A stretch of 64,000 nt of DNA from Poriferisphaera corsica (GCF_007747445.1 NZ_CP036425.1:1162175-1226174), one strand, 5' to 3'; shown: positions 1 to 9,298, counted from the stretch's first letter. The notes: generated by a model from the sequence alone, not told the origin. A program made the numbers and translations.

Positions 1-21
1 GACTGAACAAACAAAAAAACA

Positions 22-54
22 AAACCTCGCAGCCATATGCCGCGAGGTTTTTTT
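22..54 (-). terminator. Rho-independent terminator downstream of trmL
   Basis: A 9-bp stem (AAACCTCGC / GCGAGGTTT) has T-rich tracts on both sides. It can end the leftward trmL transcript, and it could also end a rightward transcript entering from outside the window. Confidence 0.75.
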
Positions 55-92
55 ATGTCAGCATCTGTCAAATACGACACCTCCCCCCTCCA

Positions 93-126
93 CTCAAGCC
101 TGCCACCGCCGGTGGCAGGGTGTTTG
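93..126 (+). repeat. REP-like intergenic palindrome, copy 1
   Basis: The core is CTCAAGCC followed by a 10-bp perfect stem (CCTGCCACCG / CGGTGGCAGG) and GGTGTTT. It has the same layout as the palindromes near 33.8, 35.2, 39.8, 41.4 and 45.0 kb. It lies downstream of trmL but is oriented opposite to that gene. Confidence 0.7.
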
Positions 127-192
127 AAATAGTCACGCACATCATCTGTACAGGTGTCTAACCACCAGTTATCCGTACCCTTAATCCAACCA

Positions 193-669
193 CTACTCAA
201 GAATATGTTTGTCCAATAATCCCGCTTTCAAGGAAGCTTGCGTTAAAACGATCGCAGCCGTGTTTGATAAATTGTAAGAACGCACTGGCCCAGGGATCGG
301 CACATAAATACACGTCTTCGCATACTTCTCTCGCCAGCTTTCTGGCAGCCCCGTGTTTTCATTCCCAAAAATCAAAACATCCCCATCCTGATACGCCGGC
401 CCATCAAACCGCATCTCGCCAAACTTCGTAACTAAATATGGTTGCCGATCACCGAGCCATTCCAAGAACGCGTCATCATCCTCATGCAATGTGATGGTTA
501 GATCATCCCAATAATCCAACCCAGCACGTTTTGCATTGGTGTCGGTGATTTCGAACTTGGTTGGGCCGATGATGTGCAGATGGGCATTCATGCCCACGCA
601 TTGGCGGGCAATGTTACCGGTGTTTGGCGGGATCGCAGGCTGATAGAGAGCAACATGAATCATGTCCAA
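193..669 (-). CDS. trmL: tRNA (cytidine(34)-2'-O)-methyltransferase TrmL
   Basis: This is a compact 158-residue SPOUT-class RNA methyltransferase, the usual length for TrmL. The family 2'-O-methylates the wobble base of certain leucine tRNAs using S-adenosylmethionine. The N-terminus has the family signature HVALYQPAIPPNTGNIAR. The C-terminal half has FGNENTGLP and a region containing IPIPGPVRSYNLSNTAAI, which form the knotted cofactor site. The N-terminal start (MDMIHVALYQP) fits family members. It reads leftward alone, followed by a REP-like palindrome and a terminator. The call rests on motif and length recognition and is firm. Confidence 0.93.
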   Translation of the reverse strand: MDMIHVALYQPAIPPNTGNIARQCVGMNAHLHIIGPTKFEITDTNAKRAGLDYWDDLTITLHEDDDAFLEWLGDRQPYLVTKFGEMRFDGPAYQDGDVLIFGNENTGLPESWREKYAKTCIYVPIPGPVRSYNLSNTAAIVLTQASLKAGLLDKHILE

Positions 670-1335
670 ATCTTAGAACCACGTAGCAGATCTGCAAGGC
701 GGGCTTTGCTTAGGTCGATGTCATCACCTTCGTGCAGTGACAGCATGACCCAGTATCCGGGTGGCGCACAAAGGCAAAAATCCTGTACAACGGTTGCGCG
801 TTGAGGAGGGGTTTAAAAGCCGAATATGCGGTTCTGGGAATCGTTGTTTGGCGCACAAAACCGTTGAATTTCCGGAGCAACAATAGAGCAAGTGATTGTT
901 TGGTCAGAGCTTACGATGTGGGAATGGATGAAAAGCAAAAGTACTCACTTTCACTCGGAATCTTCAAAGAATGCCAAACTGTGGCTGAGAATCATGAGAA
1001 AACCACAAGGAATGGCCAGGAAATGGCTTTTTTTTGTGCGCACAAACCCGACTGTTAAGCAAAACGTGCGCACAGGATCGTATCAAATTAACGTCAACAA
1101 AAAGAAAGCATAATTCGCATCTGCTCCGTTAATTTGGGCGAGATATGAATATCAATTTGATTGAGACGGTTTTAGTGTGCTTTGCATTCGGCAGCTTCAA
1201 TCTTTTTGTCCAAATCATTTGAATCGGAAATTTGCTGGCGCATACTTGCGGGTAGGAGAAAGATCGACTGATGCAATGTCAGTTGTTCCTGTGCTTAAAC
1301 CCCCAAAAGTTTGTGTAGATCAGAGGAGATAGATA
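670..1335. other. Gene-free stretch with repeated GCGCACAAA motif
   Basis: I see no convincing gene in these 666 bases. Short open frames here lack a ribosome site and family resemblance. The stretch holds GCGCACA-type sites near 764, 851, 1039 and 1068; the one at 1033-1046 is a perfect 14-bp palindrome, TTTGTGCGCACAAA. A short stem plus eight T residues at about 1012-1035 could be a weak terminator. The last 100 bases presumably hold the promoter of the downstream PEP-CTERM gene. Confidence 0.5.
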
Positions 1336-2103
1336 ATGCGAGCTATTCTTGCAAAGTTGTGTGTTGTTGGTACATTGCTTGGTTTTGGTGCTGCGAATGT
1401 CGATGCTGGGATGTTGTGGATTGCCGATAAAGCTAATCGTTTGGTTTCGATTGATACCAATACATGGCAGACGAGCTATAAGGGTAAAATGTCGAAGCAG
1501 ATGACGGACATCGCAATGGATGGTCAAGGCAATCTGTTTGGTATTGATTACGGAAAGCTTTATTCTATCAATAAGAACAATGCGAATACGTGGTCGATTA
1601 CGAATGGGACCAGTGAGGTGGGGAATGCGCTAGGTTTTGTTGACGGCAAGCTATACAGCATGAAGGCTAACTACCTGTTAGAGATCAACAAATCTTCGGG
1701 TTATCCGGTGAAATCACGGTATACAGGGCGATTGACGAGTGGCGATCTCTCGGCTCATAACGGCAAAGCATATATGGTTTCGTACTACAATAAAAATAAC
1801 TACACGAATGTGTTGGCTGAATTGGATGTGAAGACGGGCCGCGTGAGTGATGTGGGGAGTTTAGGCCGAAAGAATGTTTATGGGTTGGCTGAAGCGGACG
1901 GGAAGCTTTATGCGGCGAGCGAGAATGTGATCTATGAAGTGAATACGTCGAATGCGAAGATGACGAAGGTCAAGACGTTGAGCGGTGTGGGGCAGATTTG
2001 GGGGATGACGAGTTCGCCGTATACGCCTCCTATTCCGGAACCGGCAAGTGCAGCATTGATTGGTTTAGGTGCGATTGCAGTATTAGGTCGCCGCCGCGGC
2101 TAA
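1336..2103 (+). CDS. PEP-CTERM sorting domain secreted protein
   Basis: This is a 255-residue exported protein. Residues 1-24 form a signal peptide ending around NVDAG. The middle (about 25-235) has repeats of the type LxxIDxxT, GxLYxxxxN and DGKLYAASENVIY, suggesting short beta-propeller-like blades that I cannot name. The C-terminus has IPEPASAALIGLGAIAV followed by LGRRRG, the PEP motif, transmembrane stretch and basic tail recognised by exosortase in PEP-CTERM systems. A strong ribosome site (AGAGGAG, 7 nt) fixes the start. No exosortase gene is in this window. The sorting class is clear; the function of the mature protein is unknown. Confidence 0.9.
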   Translation: MRAILAKLCVVGTLLGFGAANVDAGMLWIADKANRLVSIDTNTWQTSYKGKMSKQMTDIAMDGQGNLFGIDYGKLYSINKNNANTWSITNGTSEVGNALGFVDGKLYSMKANYLLEINKSSGYPVKSRYTGRLTSGDLSAHNGKAYMVSYYNKNNYTNVLAELDVKTGRVSDVGSLGRKNVYGLAEADGKLYAASENVIYEVNTSNAKMTKVKTLSGVGQIWGMTSSPYTPPIPEPASAALIGLGAIAVLGRRRG

Positions 2104-2139
2104 TCGAAGAATAGATTAAGTAGGATGTAGAGAAAGATA

Positions 2140-2168
2140 AAGCCGATCACGTTCGTGATCGGCTTGTT
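2140..2168. terminator. Bidirectional terminator between convergent genes
   Basis: An 11-bp perfect stem, AAGCCGATCAC / GTGATCGGCTT, with loop GTTC sits between a rightward and a leftward gene. T-rich flanks let it serve both. Confidence 0.85.
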
Positions 2169-2196
2169 TTATGTTTGTCGTTTATGGTGTAAGGAT

Positions 2197-3666
2197 TTAA
2201 TCGTATTGGAGGAGGCGGCGATCGCCTTCGAGGGCGCGTTCGTGGGTGAGGTTTTGTGTGACTTCGAGTGTGCCTTGGTATTGGCCGTCTTCGTTGCGGA
2301 GGGCGTAGTAGCGGATATGGATGAATTCGCCTTTCATGTTGATCCAGAACTCCGCGAGCGATTGCTTGCCGGACTTAAAATCCTCGAGGATCTGATCGAC
2401 GATGTGGACGGAGCCGGGCGGGTGGCAGTGCTGGACAAGGCGGCCGATGACGGCTTTGGGGCGATGGAATACGCGTTTTGGCCCTTCGGAAAAGAAGCGG
2501 ACGCGATCGTCCGCGTCGACGTATGTGAGGTCAACGGGGAGGGTGGAGAAGATGAGTTTGAGTTGGTCGAGCGTGAGATGTCCGGTGGCGAACATGATGT
2601 GCTCATCCCCATCCCCCCTCTGTTTTTGATTGTTAGAAGAGGGGGTGTCAGTTGATTCACTGGAGGTGATATCGAGTGGCATGTTGCTGGGGATGTTTGA
2701 GGTTGCGGCGGTGGGGGTGTGTTTCGGTGGGATATAGCCTTCTTGTGGGTCGACGAGGCACCAGCCGAAGATGGGAGATTGTTCGAAGATTTCGGCCCAT
2801 TCGATGTCGGTGAGGGTTTTGTAGGCCATGGGTAGGAGGATGTGCTGCTCCTTGAAGATCATGGAGGTGACGCTGTCGAATGCGGGGGTGAGTGTGTTTT
2901 GTGCGTAGGCTTGCCAATCGGCTGGGGATGATTTTTCAGTGGGGAAACGTTCTTGTGTGAGTTTGAGCTGTTCGCGGATTTGGTCATCGATGCCCCACAT
3001 GACGGTGGAGGGGCCGGTGATGCCGTGACGCTCGAGAACGGAAAAGAGGAGGTTCTCTTTGCGGTCATAGTGCTTGTCGATGTCCATGAGTTCATTGAGT
3101 AGGAGGCGGGCTTGATAGCGAGCGACTTTGGCTTCGTCTAATAGTTGGTTAGGTGTTGCGAGTGTTTTAACATGTGTATTGATTTGGGCGATGTGTTCGG
3201 CGAGTGCGTTGTTTTCACGGGTGAATGTATCGATGGGGTGGCCGGGTTTGAGGTCGACATTGGCGAGGGGGTTTTGTGCGGCGTTTGCGTGATGATCGGC
3301 GCAGCCGAATTGTTTGGGCGAGGTGGGGGATGGTTGTTGCGGTGGTGTGTTGAGTGTGGTGAGGGAGATGGCGCCGGGGTCTTGGTTTTCTTCGTCGATG
3401 GTTGTGGCATCGAGGGGGGGCGCGTCAACGAGGATTTCGGAGACAAGCTTGGCGTGCAGATCGCACATGGACATGATTTCTTTGGGGTCCATGCCCTCGT
3501 CGATGAGTTCGGACTCCATCTGAGCGATCTCGGTGTGATCGCAGGCTTTGACGATTTCTTTGAGCTGGGTTTGAACTTCTTCGGGTGAGGAGCCGGCGTG
3601 GAGTTGGCGGATGATGGATTTGAGGGTGCGGACGCGGTGTGCGCGGTTGTCGAGGTATTCACTCAT
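2197..3666 (-). CDS. DUF438 / hemerythrin / PAS domain protein
   Basis: This 489-residue cytoplasmic protein has three recognisable parts. Residues 1-75 match a DUF438 helical region (RVRTLKSIIRQLHAGSSPEEV...EIMSMCDLHAKLV). About 150-300 form a hemerythrin-like four-helix segment with spaced His and Glu residues (HIAQI, DKHYDRKENLLFSVLERHG, FKEQHILLPMAYK), expected to hold a di-iron centre. About 365-485 form a PAS-like sensor domain (LPVDLTYVDADDRVRFFSEG...FHRPKAVIGRLVQHCHPP...). Families with this architecture are linked to oxygen, redox or nitric oxide sensing. A low-complexity Pro/Ser/Thr linker separates hemerythrin and PAS. The upstream region carries several hairpins. Specific ligand and partner are unknown. 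Confidence 0.85.
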   Translation of the reverse strand: MSEYLDNRAHRVRTLKSIIRQLHAGSSPEEVQTQLKEIVKACDHTEIAQMESELIDEGMDPKEIMSMCDLHAKLVSEILVDAPPLDATTIDEENQDPGAISLTTLNTPPQQPSPTSPKQFGCADHHANAAQNPLANVDLKPGHPIDTFTRENNALAEHIAQINTHVKTLATPNQLLDEAKVARYQARLLLNELMDIDKHYDRKENLLFSVLERHGITGPSTVMWGIDDQIREQLKLTQERFPTEKSSPADWQAYAQNTLTPAFDSVTSMIFKEQHILLPMAYKTLTDIEWAEIFEQSPIFGWCLVDPQEGYIPPKHTPTAATSNIPSNMPLDITSSESTDTPSSNNQKQRGDGDEHIMFATGHLTLDQLKLIFSTLPVDLTYVDADDRVRFFSEGPKRVFHRPKAVIGRLVQHCHPPGSVHIVDQILEDFKSGKQSLAEFWINMKGEFIHIRYYALRNEDGQYQGTLEVTQNLTHERALEGDRRLLQYD

Positions 3667-3724
3667 AATGGGGCTCCAAGCTGATTCAAGGCTGCAAAAG
3701 TATATGCAGGAGGGGGTTACAACA

Positions 3725-3830
3725 CAGGCCTAACGCGGGGTCACGGCCTGGAGCGAACGTGAAAATGGTTGGTTCGCAGATATTTTAAGGTAAAAATATC
3801 TGCAAGTATTTTATTGAGAATGGGTCTCAA
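3725..3830. promoter_or_regulatory. Array of four stem-loops upstream of the hemerythrin/PAS gene
   Basis: Four inverted repeats follow one another: CAGGCC/GGCCTG (3725-3750), GCGAAC/GTTCGC (3753-3777), an 11-bp perfect pair GCAGATATTTT/AAAATATCTGC (3776-3803), and TTGAGA/TCTCAA (3814-3830). The last resembles a Fur-type box (GAGAATGGGTCTC). They could be operators, a structured leader of the leftward gene, or a small RNA. The structures are seen; the role is inferred. Confidence 0.45.
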
Positions 3831-3875
3831 GTCAATAGCCAAGGTATTTCTTTACGCCATTGTGTTTGGGCAATA

Positions 3876-3908
3876 AACAAGCACGCGGAGGGTACCGGCG
3901 TGCTTGTT
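3876..3908 (-). terminator. Hairpin downstream of the arsenite transporter gene
   Basis: An 11-bp stem (AACAAGCACGC / GCGTGCTTGTT) lies just past the transporter stop codon in the leftward direction. The trailing T-run is short, so termination is likely but not certain. Confidence 0.6.
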
Positions 3909-3961
3909 GGGAGCGATTGTATGGCTGATGTATAGATTGATGAGGTTTGGGGGACTGGGTT

Positions 3962-5092
3962 TTAAGACGCGATCGGCGTGTTTGAAACCGTTGTGGTATT
4001 TGGGTTGTCGAAGTATTTGGTCTTTAGTTTTAGAGCGACGTTGACGAGAGCAATGAGGACGGGGACTTCGACGAGTGGGCCGATGACGGCGGCAAAGGCG
4101 GCGCCGGAGGTGATGCCGAAGACGGCGATGGTGACAGCGATTGCGAGTTCAAAGTTGTTTGAGGCGGCGGTGAAGCTGAGGGCGGCAGTTTGTGGGTATG
4201 TTGCGCCGACTTTTTTGGATGAGTAGAAGCTGACGGCGAACATGATGAGGAAGTAGATGAGTAGCGGTACGGCGATGACGATAACGTCGAGGGGGCGGGC
4301 GATGATTTGCGAGCCTTGAAGTGAGAACATGAGGATGATGGTGAAGAGCAGGGCGATGAGCGTGATGGGTGAGATTTTAGGGATGAAGGTTTGTTCGTAC
4401 CAATCTTTGGATTTGAGTTTGATGAGTGAGTAGCGGGTGATGATGCCTGCGAAGAACGGGATGCCGAGATAGATGAGAACACTTGTTGCGATGTCGATCA
4501 TAGAGATATTGACAGTAGTTGATTCGAGGCCGAGGAGTGGTGGGATGAGTGTGATGAAGATGTATGCATAGAGGGAATAGAAGAGGATTTGGAAGATTGA
4601 ATTGATGGCAACTAGTCCGGCGCAGTATTGGTTATCGCCTTTGGCGAGTTGGTTCCAGACGATGACCATGGCGATACATCGTGCGAGGCCGATCATGATG
4701 AGGCCGACCATGTAGGAAGTCCAGCGGGGGTCGGGAGTGAGGAAGAGTGGGAGGATGTAGCCGAAGGTTAGGATGGCGATGGTGGACATGATGATGGGGC
4801 CAAGGATCCAGTTTTGGATGAGGGAGAGCGTGAGTACTTTTGTGTTGCGGAAGACGTCGGAAAGTTCTTCGTAGCGTACTTTGGCGAGAGGCGGGAACAT
4901 CATGAGGATGAGGCCGAGGGCGAGGGGGATGGAGGTTGTGCTGGTGGGTGAGAGTTTGAGTGAGTCGATGGATTGGGTGAGCTGAGGGGCGAGATGGCCG
5001 AGGAGGATGCCGATGGCCATGGCGAGGAAGATCCATAGTGTGAGGTAGCGATCGAGGAAAGACAGCGATTTGGAGAGAGGCTTGGCAGGCAT
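3962..5092 (-). CDS. acr3: Arsenite efflux transporter, ACR3 family
   Basis: This integral membrane protein of about 376 residues has ten likely membrane segments and matches the ACR3 (arsenical resistance-3) family of the bile/arsenite/riboflavin transporter superfamily. ACR3 proteins export arsenite driven by the membrane potential or proton gradient. Family landmarks are [21 protein letters not shown] near the start, [15 protein letters not shown] with the conserved Cys in the middle, and [22 protein letters not shown] plus [10 protein letters not shown] near the end. I chose the start at 5092 because GGAG lies 6-7 nt upstream; a longer frame to 5158 adds 22 atypical residues. No arsR or arsC gene is nearby, so regulation is unclear. 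The tail after KTKYFDN is short and polar. Confidence 0.92.
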   Translation of the reverse strand: MPAKPLSKSLSFLDRYLTLWIFLAMAIGILLGHLAPQLTQSIDSLKLSPTSTTSIPLALGLILMMFPPLAKVRYEELSDVFRNTKVLTLSLIQNWILGPIIMSTIAILTFGYILPLFLTPDPRWTSYMVGLIMIGLARCIAMVIVWNQLAKGDNQYCAGLVAINSIFQILFYSLYAYIFITLIPPLLGLESTTVNISMIDIATSVLIYLGIPFFAGIITRYSLIKLKSKDWYEQTFIPKISPITLIALLFTIILMFSLQGSQIIARPLDVIVIAVPLLIYFLIMFAVSFYSSKKVGATYPQTAALSFTAASNNFELAIAVTIAVFGITSGAAFAAVIGPLVEVPVLIALVNVALKLKTKYFDNPNTTTVSNTPIAS

Positions 5093-5339
5093 GGTTGTTC
5101 TCCGAAGTAGGGGGTGTGGTGGTATTGGGCGGCGAAGCACACTTCGACATTTCGTCAATTAACGAATTGTATAGTTTGAATATGATATGTCAAGAGGGAT
5201 TCGATGACGTTGTTGTTAGAGGTAGAAGGGCTTGGGAAGTGTGACCTATTGCTGGAGATGTAAGGTGATGGAATTGGATACTGGGGGTAAAATGACTATC
5301 TTGCGGCTTAAGAGGATATAGAAATGATGGAGATTTGCG

Positions 5340-5714
5340 ATGGGTCTTGAAGATCTTGAGATAGCTTTGGATTTAGAAAAGGAATTTGGGATTCGCTTTG
5401 ATAATCAAGATTGGCGTGGTGTTGTTACAGTGGGCGATCTATTTGACCGTACACAGTGTTTGGTCAAGCAACGAATTGTTGATGGTGTGATATGTAGTGT
5501 GGGTATCGCGTGTAAGAAGTGTCAATATGTATTGAAGGGGCTTGCGTGCAAGGGAGAATGTCCGGAATGTGGCGAGTTGTACGTGATTGAAAGAGAGATA
5601 GATGATCATGTGATACAGGAGAAAGTGATTGAAATTGTGGCTGATGTTTGTTGTGTGAAAAAAACAATGGTGCGGTTACAGAGTCGTTTGATTGAAGATT
5701 TGAATGTGGGATGA
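5340..5714 (+). CDS. Small protein joining acyl-carrier-like halves around a zinc ribbon
   Basis: In this 124-residue protein, residues 2-46 (LEDLEIALDLEKEFGIRF...VTVGDLFD) resemble the second half of an acyl carrier protein, from just after the phosphopantetheine serine onward. Residues 58-77 are a zinc ribbon, CKKCQYVLKGL...CPECG, of the planctomycete type. Residues 90-124 (VIQEKVIEIVADVCCVKK...LIEDLNVG) resemble the first half of an acyl carrier protein and stop just where DSLD would follow. The order is therefore reversed, and the attachment serine is absent (Gly in its place). A short frame starting at 5324 with a ribosome site (GAGG) ends in DGS just before this part, hinting at a frameshift. 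It could be a permuted carrier-like protein or a decayed gene. Confidence 0.55.
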   Translation: MGLEDLEIALDLEKEFGIRFDNQDWRGVVTVGDLFDRTQCLVKQRIVDGVICSVGIACKKCQYVLKGLACKGECPECGELYVIEREIDDHVIQEKVIEIVADVCCVKKTMVRLQSRLIEDLNVG

Positions 5715-5794
5715 GTAAAAAGTATTGGGGTCATGGATTTGAGTATTTGAGTGAAAAAGATGAAGGCCCAAAACTACTTACGGTTACTACGGGG

Positions 5795-8700
5795 TCAGGT
5801 AGTTGATTTTGCGTCGCGAATTGGTCGGACGATGAGCTTGCGGAGGACGGCGAGGAGGGTGGCGGCAGGGGATAGGTAGTTTTGTGGGGGGCGGTAGTAG
5901 ATGGTTGTGGGGTTGATGACGGAGACTCGGCCGGGAGCGGAGGTGAGGATGTTTTCGAGGTTTTTAACTTTGTGGGTGGTGAAGATGAGATCCTTGTCGG
6001 CTTCGAGTTTGAGTCGGTCTATCTCCAGAGTAGATGCGGCGATGCGGAGTTCGGTGAGGTCGATGAGTGTTTGGGCTTGTTGGGGAGGGGGGCCGTAGGC
6101 GTCGGTGAGGTTTTGGGTGACGGCTTCGAGTTGTTCGAGAGTAGAGGCGCGGCTAATCTGGCGATAGGCTTCCATGCGGTACTTATCAGAGGAGATGTAA
6201 CGCTTGGGGAGCGAGCCGGTGATGGGGAGTTCGAGGTGTGTTTTTGCAGGTTCGATGATGGGTTCGTTTTTGAGTCGCTTGGTTTCGTGTTCGAGCAAGA
6301 GGCAGTACATTTCATAGCCGACGGCGGCGATGTGGCCTGATTGTTCGGAGCCGAGTAAGTTGCCAGCACCACGGATTTCGAGGTCACGCATCGCGATTTT
6401 GAAGCCTGCTCCGAGCATGGAGTATTGTTCGATGGCTTTGAGTCGTTTTGCGGCAGTTTCGTTGACGGTGCGTTCTTCGGGGAGGAGGAGGTAGCAGTAG
6501 GCGCGGTGTTTGTATCGGCCGACGCGGCCACGGAGCTGGTGGAGTTGTGCGAGGCCGAAGTAGTCGGCGTGGTTGACGAACATGGTGTTGGCGGTGGGGA
6601 TGTCGATGCCAGATTCGATGATGGTTGTGGCGACGAGGATGTCGTATTCGTGACGCATGAAAGCGAGCATGATTTGTTCGAGTTGTCGGGGTGCCATTTG
6701 TCCGTGGCCGATGATGATGCGTGCATCGGGGACGAGTTCTTGTAGTTCGTCTTTCATGCGTTCGATGGATTGAACACGGTTGTGGACGAAATAGATCTGG
6801 CCGTCACGGTTGAGTTCACGGATGATGGCGCTTTTGACACGGTTGCGATCGAAGGGGATGACTTCGGTGACGATAGATCGGCGGTCGACGGGGGCGGTGG
6901 AGAGAGAGGAAATGTCGCGTAGGCCGATCATGGACATGTGGAGTGTTCGAGGGATGGGTGTTGCGGAGAGGGTGAGGACGTCGGCGGTGAGTCGGTATTG
7001 GAGGAGCTTGTTTTTGTGCTCGACGCCGAAGCGTTGTTCTTCGTCGATGATGACGAGGCCGAGATCGCCGAAGTGGATGTCTTTGGAGAGGAGACGGTGC
7101 GTGCCGATGAGGATGTCGACTTGGCCAAGTTGAAGGTCGGTGAGGATTCGCTTTGATTGTTTTGGTGTTTTGAATCGTGATAGTGATTCAATGCGGAATG
7201 GGTAGTCGGCCATGCGCTGTTTGAAAGTGATTTCGTGTTGCTCGGCAAGGACTGTTGTTGGGACGAGTACAGCGACTTGCTTGCCATATTCTGCGGCTTT
7301 GAATGCGGCGCGGATAGCGAGCTCTGTTTTGCCGAAGCCGACGTCGCCGCAGATGAGTCGATCCATTGGGCGATCTTGCGACATGTCGTGCTTGATGGCG
7401 TGCATGGCGGCGAGCTGGTCTTCGGTTTCGTCGTATGGGAATTCGGCTTCGAATTCGGACATCCATGCGGAGGCGTTTGGGTAGCGGATGCCGGGCATGG
7501 TTTCGCGTGCGGCTTGGACTTGGAGGAGTTGTTTGGCAAGGTCACGGACGGAGTCGGCAACGTTTTTCTTTTGTTTTGCCCATGATTTGCCGCCGAGTTT
7601 TGAGAGGGGAGGGCGGCCGTGGAAGCCGCCGATGTATTTTTGGATGAGGTCGATTTGTGTTGCGGGGACGTGTAGGAGTGCTTTATCGGCGAATTCGAGT
7701 GTGAGGTATTCTTGTGTGAGGTTGTTGCGGCGCATGGATTTCAAGCCGACGAATTGGGCGATGCCGTGGTCGATGTGGACGACATAGTCGCCGAGGTCGA
7801 TGTCGAGGAAAGCGTCAGAAGCTTCGGTGGTGATGGGGTCGGCTGAGACTTTGCGGACGCGGCGGCGAGTTTCGTAGCGGTGGAAGAGTTCGTGGTGCGG
7901 GATGAGGTGCAGTGATTGGTCTACAGATTGGGCGGCTAGTTTGTGTTTACGAGCTTTGGAGAGGCGTCGCGTTTTTGTGGAGGTTGTGTCGTGTGCGTCG
8001 TCACGAAGGAGGTCGTCAGAGTCGGCCCAGACGAAGCCGCGGTGGAGGGAGCCGAGTGAGATGTTGACGAGATGTGCGTGGTCGGGGATGAGCTCTTGTG
8101 TGAGTTCGGCGAGGCGGTCGGCTTCGCCTTGCTTGCGGCAGAGGACGTGGACAGTGTTATTGGGTGAGTCGGTGAGGTGGCCTAACTGGCGGATGGCGGA
8201 CTTGGCGTCATTGTCGAAGGGGACTAACTGTTGGATAGGGAGGTCGACACGGTCGGCGGTATCTGTGCGTGCGGCGTATTGTGTGACTTCGATGTGTGTT
8301 TTACGGTTGAGTCGGCCGAATGTTGCGTTGGGAGAGAAGATGCCGGAGGGGGAGGTGAGGCGTTCGTAGTAACCACGGGCTTGTTCGGAAAGCTCGACGG
8401 TTTCGTGCATGACAACGATGGTTTGTTCGGGTAGCAGATCGATGAGTGAGGTGGTGAGTTGATTGGCTTGAATTTGATCCGCGGAAGCGCCGACGATGCG
8501 TGCAATTTTGACGTGGTCTTTTGAGCCTAGCGTTTCAGGGTCGATTTGGTTTATGCGTTCGATTTCATCGCCAAAGTAATCGAGTCGTATAGGGCCTAAT
8601 GGTTGGTTAGGCCCTTTGGGGGTGTGGCCGATGGATCCGGCTGGTGGGTAGATGTCGATGATGCCACCGCGGACGGAGAAGTCACCGGGTTGGTCGATGG

Positions 8701-9217
8701 CATCTTGGCGGGTGTAGCCGGCGTTTGCGAGCCAATTGATGAGGGCGTTGAGATCGAGGATGAGGCCTTCTTCGAGGACGAGTGTGAAGTCGGCGAGTTT
8801 TTCCGGCAGTGGGACGGACTGCATGAGGGCTTGAATGGGCGCGACGATTAAATCAGGTGTGTTGTTTTCTACCAGTTGGGAGACGACGTGGAGTCGTTCG
8901 CCGAGCAGCTCAATTGAGATGTTCGATTCACCGGGGAGGACTTCGAGAGCGCCGAAGCGTTCGGTTGTGAGGTCGAAGCCAGCGGCTTTGACGACATCGA
9001 AATCGTCGAGTGCATCGTCGGCTTCATCGAGGTGGGCGACAACGAGAAGTGTAGGGCGTTTAGTTTTTTCGGCGAGGGCTGCTGCGAGGAGGTTGGTGGA
9101 TGAGCCGCGTGAGCCGTTGGCGACGATGTGGTTGGCTTTGGATGTGAGATCGATGAGCGCGCGGAATTGCCGCGACTCTAGGAGTTGATCGAGCCATGTA
9201 GAGGTGGAACTGCTCAT
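5795..9217 (-). CDS. mfd: Transcription-repair coupling factor Mfd
   Basis: This 1140-residue, full-length Mfd is a DNA translocase that removes RNA polymerase stalled at lesions and recruits UvrA for excision repair. In order: a UvrB-like N-terminal module (about 20-330), the RNA polymerase interaction domain around DIDLGDYVVHIDHGIAQFVGL (about 480-560), and a RecG-like helicase core. The core has Walker A GDVGFGKTELAIRAAF, DEEQ box (IIDEEQRFGV), SATPIPRTL, and QLHQLRGRVGR. A TRCF C-terminal domain follows (about 990-1100, LPKRYISSDKYRMEAYRQIS). It reads leftward alone; its start lacks a strong ribosome site. A perfect AT-rich palindrome lies 68 bases upstream of the start codon. The assignment is firm. 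Confidence 0.97.
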   Translation of the reverse strand: MSSSTSTWLDQLLESRQFRALIDLTSKANHIVANGSRGSSTNLLAAALAEKTKRPTLLVVAHLDEADDALDDFDVVKAAGFDLTTERFGALEVLPGESNISIELLGERLHVVSQLVENNTPDLIVAPIQALMQSVPLPEKLADFTLVLEEGLILDLNALINWLANAGYTRQDAIDQPGDFSVRGGIIDIYPPAGSIGHTPKGPNQPLGPIRLDYFGDEIERINQIDPETLGSKDHVKIARIVGASADQIQANQLTTSLIDLLPEQTIVVMHETVELSEQARGYYERLTSPSGIFSPNATFGRLNRKTHIEVTQYAARTDTADRVDLPIQQLVPFDNDAKSAIRQLGHLTDSPNNTVHVLCRKQGEADRLAELTQELIPDHAHLVNISLGSLHRGFVWADSDDLLRDDAHDTTSTKTRRLSKARKHKLAAQSVDQSLHLIPHHELFHRYETRRRVRKVSADPITTEASDAFLDIDLGDYVVHIDHGIAQFVGLKSMRRNNLTQEYLTLEFADKALLHVPATQIDLIQKYIGGFHGRPPLSKLGGKSWAKQKKNVADSVRDLAKQLLQVQAARETMPGIRYPNASAWMSEFEAEFPYDETEDQLAAMHAIKHDMSQDRPMDRLICGDVGFGKTELAIRAAFKAAEYGKQVAVLVPTTVLAEQHEITFKQRMADYPFRIESLSRFKTPKQSKRILTDLQLGQVDILIGTHRLLSKDIHFGDLGLVIIDEEQRFGVEHKNKLLQYRLTADVLTLSATPIPRTLHMSMIGLRDISSLSTAPVDRRSIVTEVIPFDRNRVKSAIIRELNRDGQIYFVHNRVQSIERMKDELQELVPDARIIIGHGQMAPRQLEQIMLAFMRHEYDILVATTIIESGIDIPTANTMFVNHADYFGLAQLHQLRGRVGRYKHRAYCYLLLPEERTVNETAAKRLKAIEQYSMLGAGFKIAMRDLEIRGAGNLLGSEQSGHIAAVGYEMYCLLLEHETKRLKNEPIIEPAKTHLELPITGSLPKRYISSDKYRMEAYRQISRASTLEQLEAVTQNLTDAYGPPPQQAQTLIDLTELRIAASTLEIDRLKLEADKDLIFTTHKVKNLENILTSAPGRVSVINPTTIYYRPPQNYLSPAATLLAVLRKLIVRPIRDAKSTT

Positions 9218-9284
9218 TGTGGGTATTGTATCGGCAAGTGGGCGGTAAGTGTAATAACGCAGCTTATATGCTTAGGGCGTTCTG

Positions 9285-9298
9285 CGTAAATATTTACG
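9285..9298. promoter_or_regulatory. 14-bp perfect palindrome upstream of mfd
   Basis: CGTAAATATTTACG is self-complementary over 14 bases and lies 68 bases before the mfd start codon. It could be an operator for a dimeric regulator. No known box was recognised. Confidence 0.3.

Noticed and set aside
801-1113. Short rightward frames of 73-85 codons
   Set aside because: There is no ribosome site, the frames overlap one another, they resemble no family, and they contain the repeated GCGCACAAA motif.
5711-5806. 31-codon frame overlapping the stop of the carrier/zinc-ribbon gene (ATGA)
   Set aside because: Very short and with no known resemblance. It does not supply the missing carrier half and runs into the mfd end.
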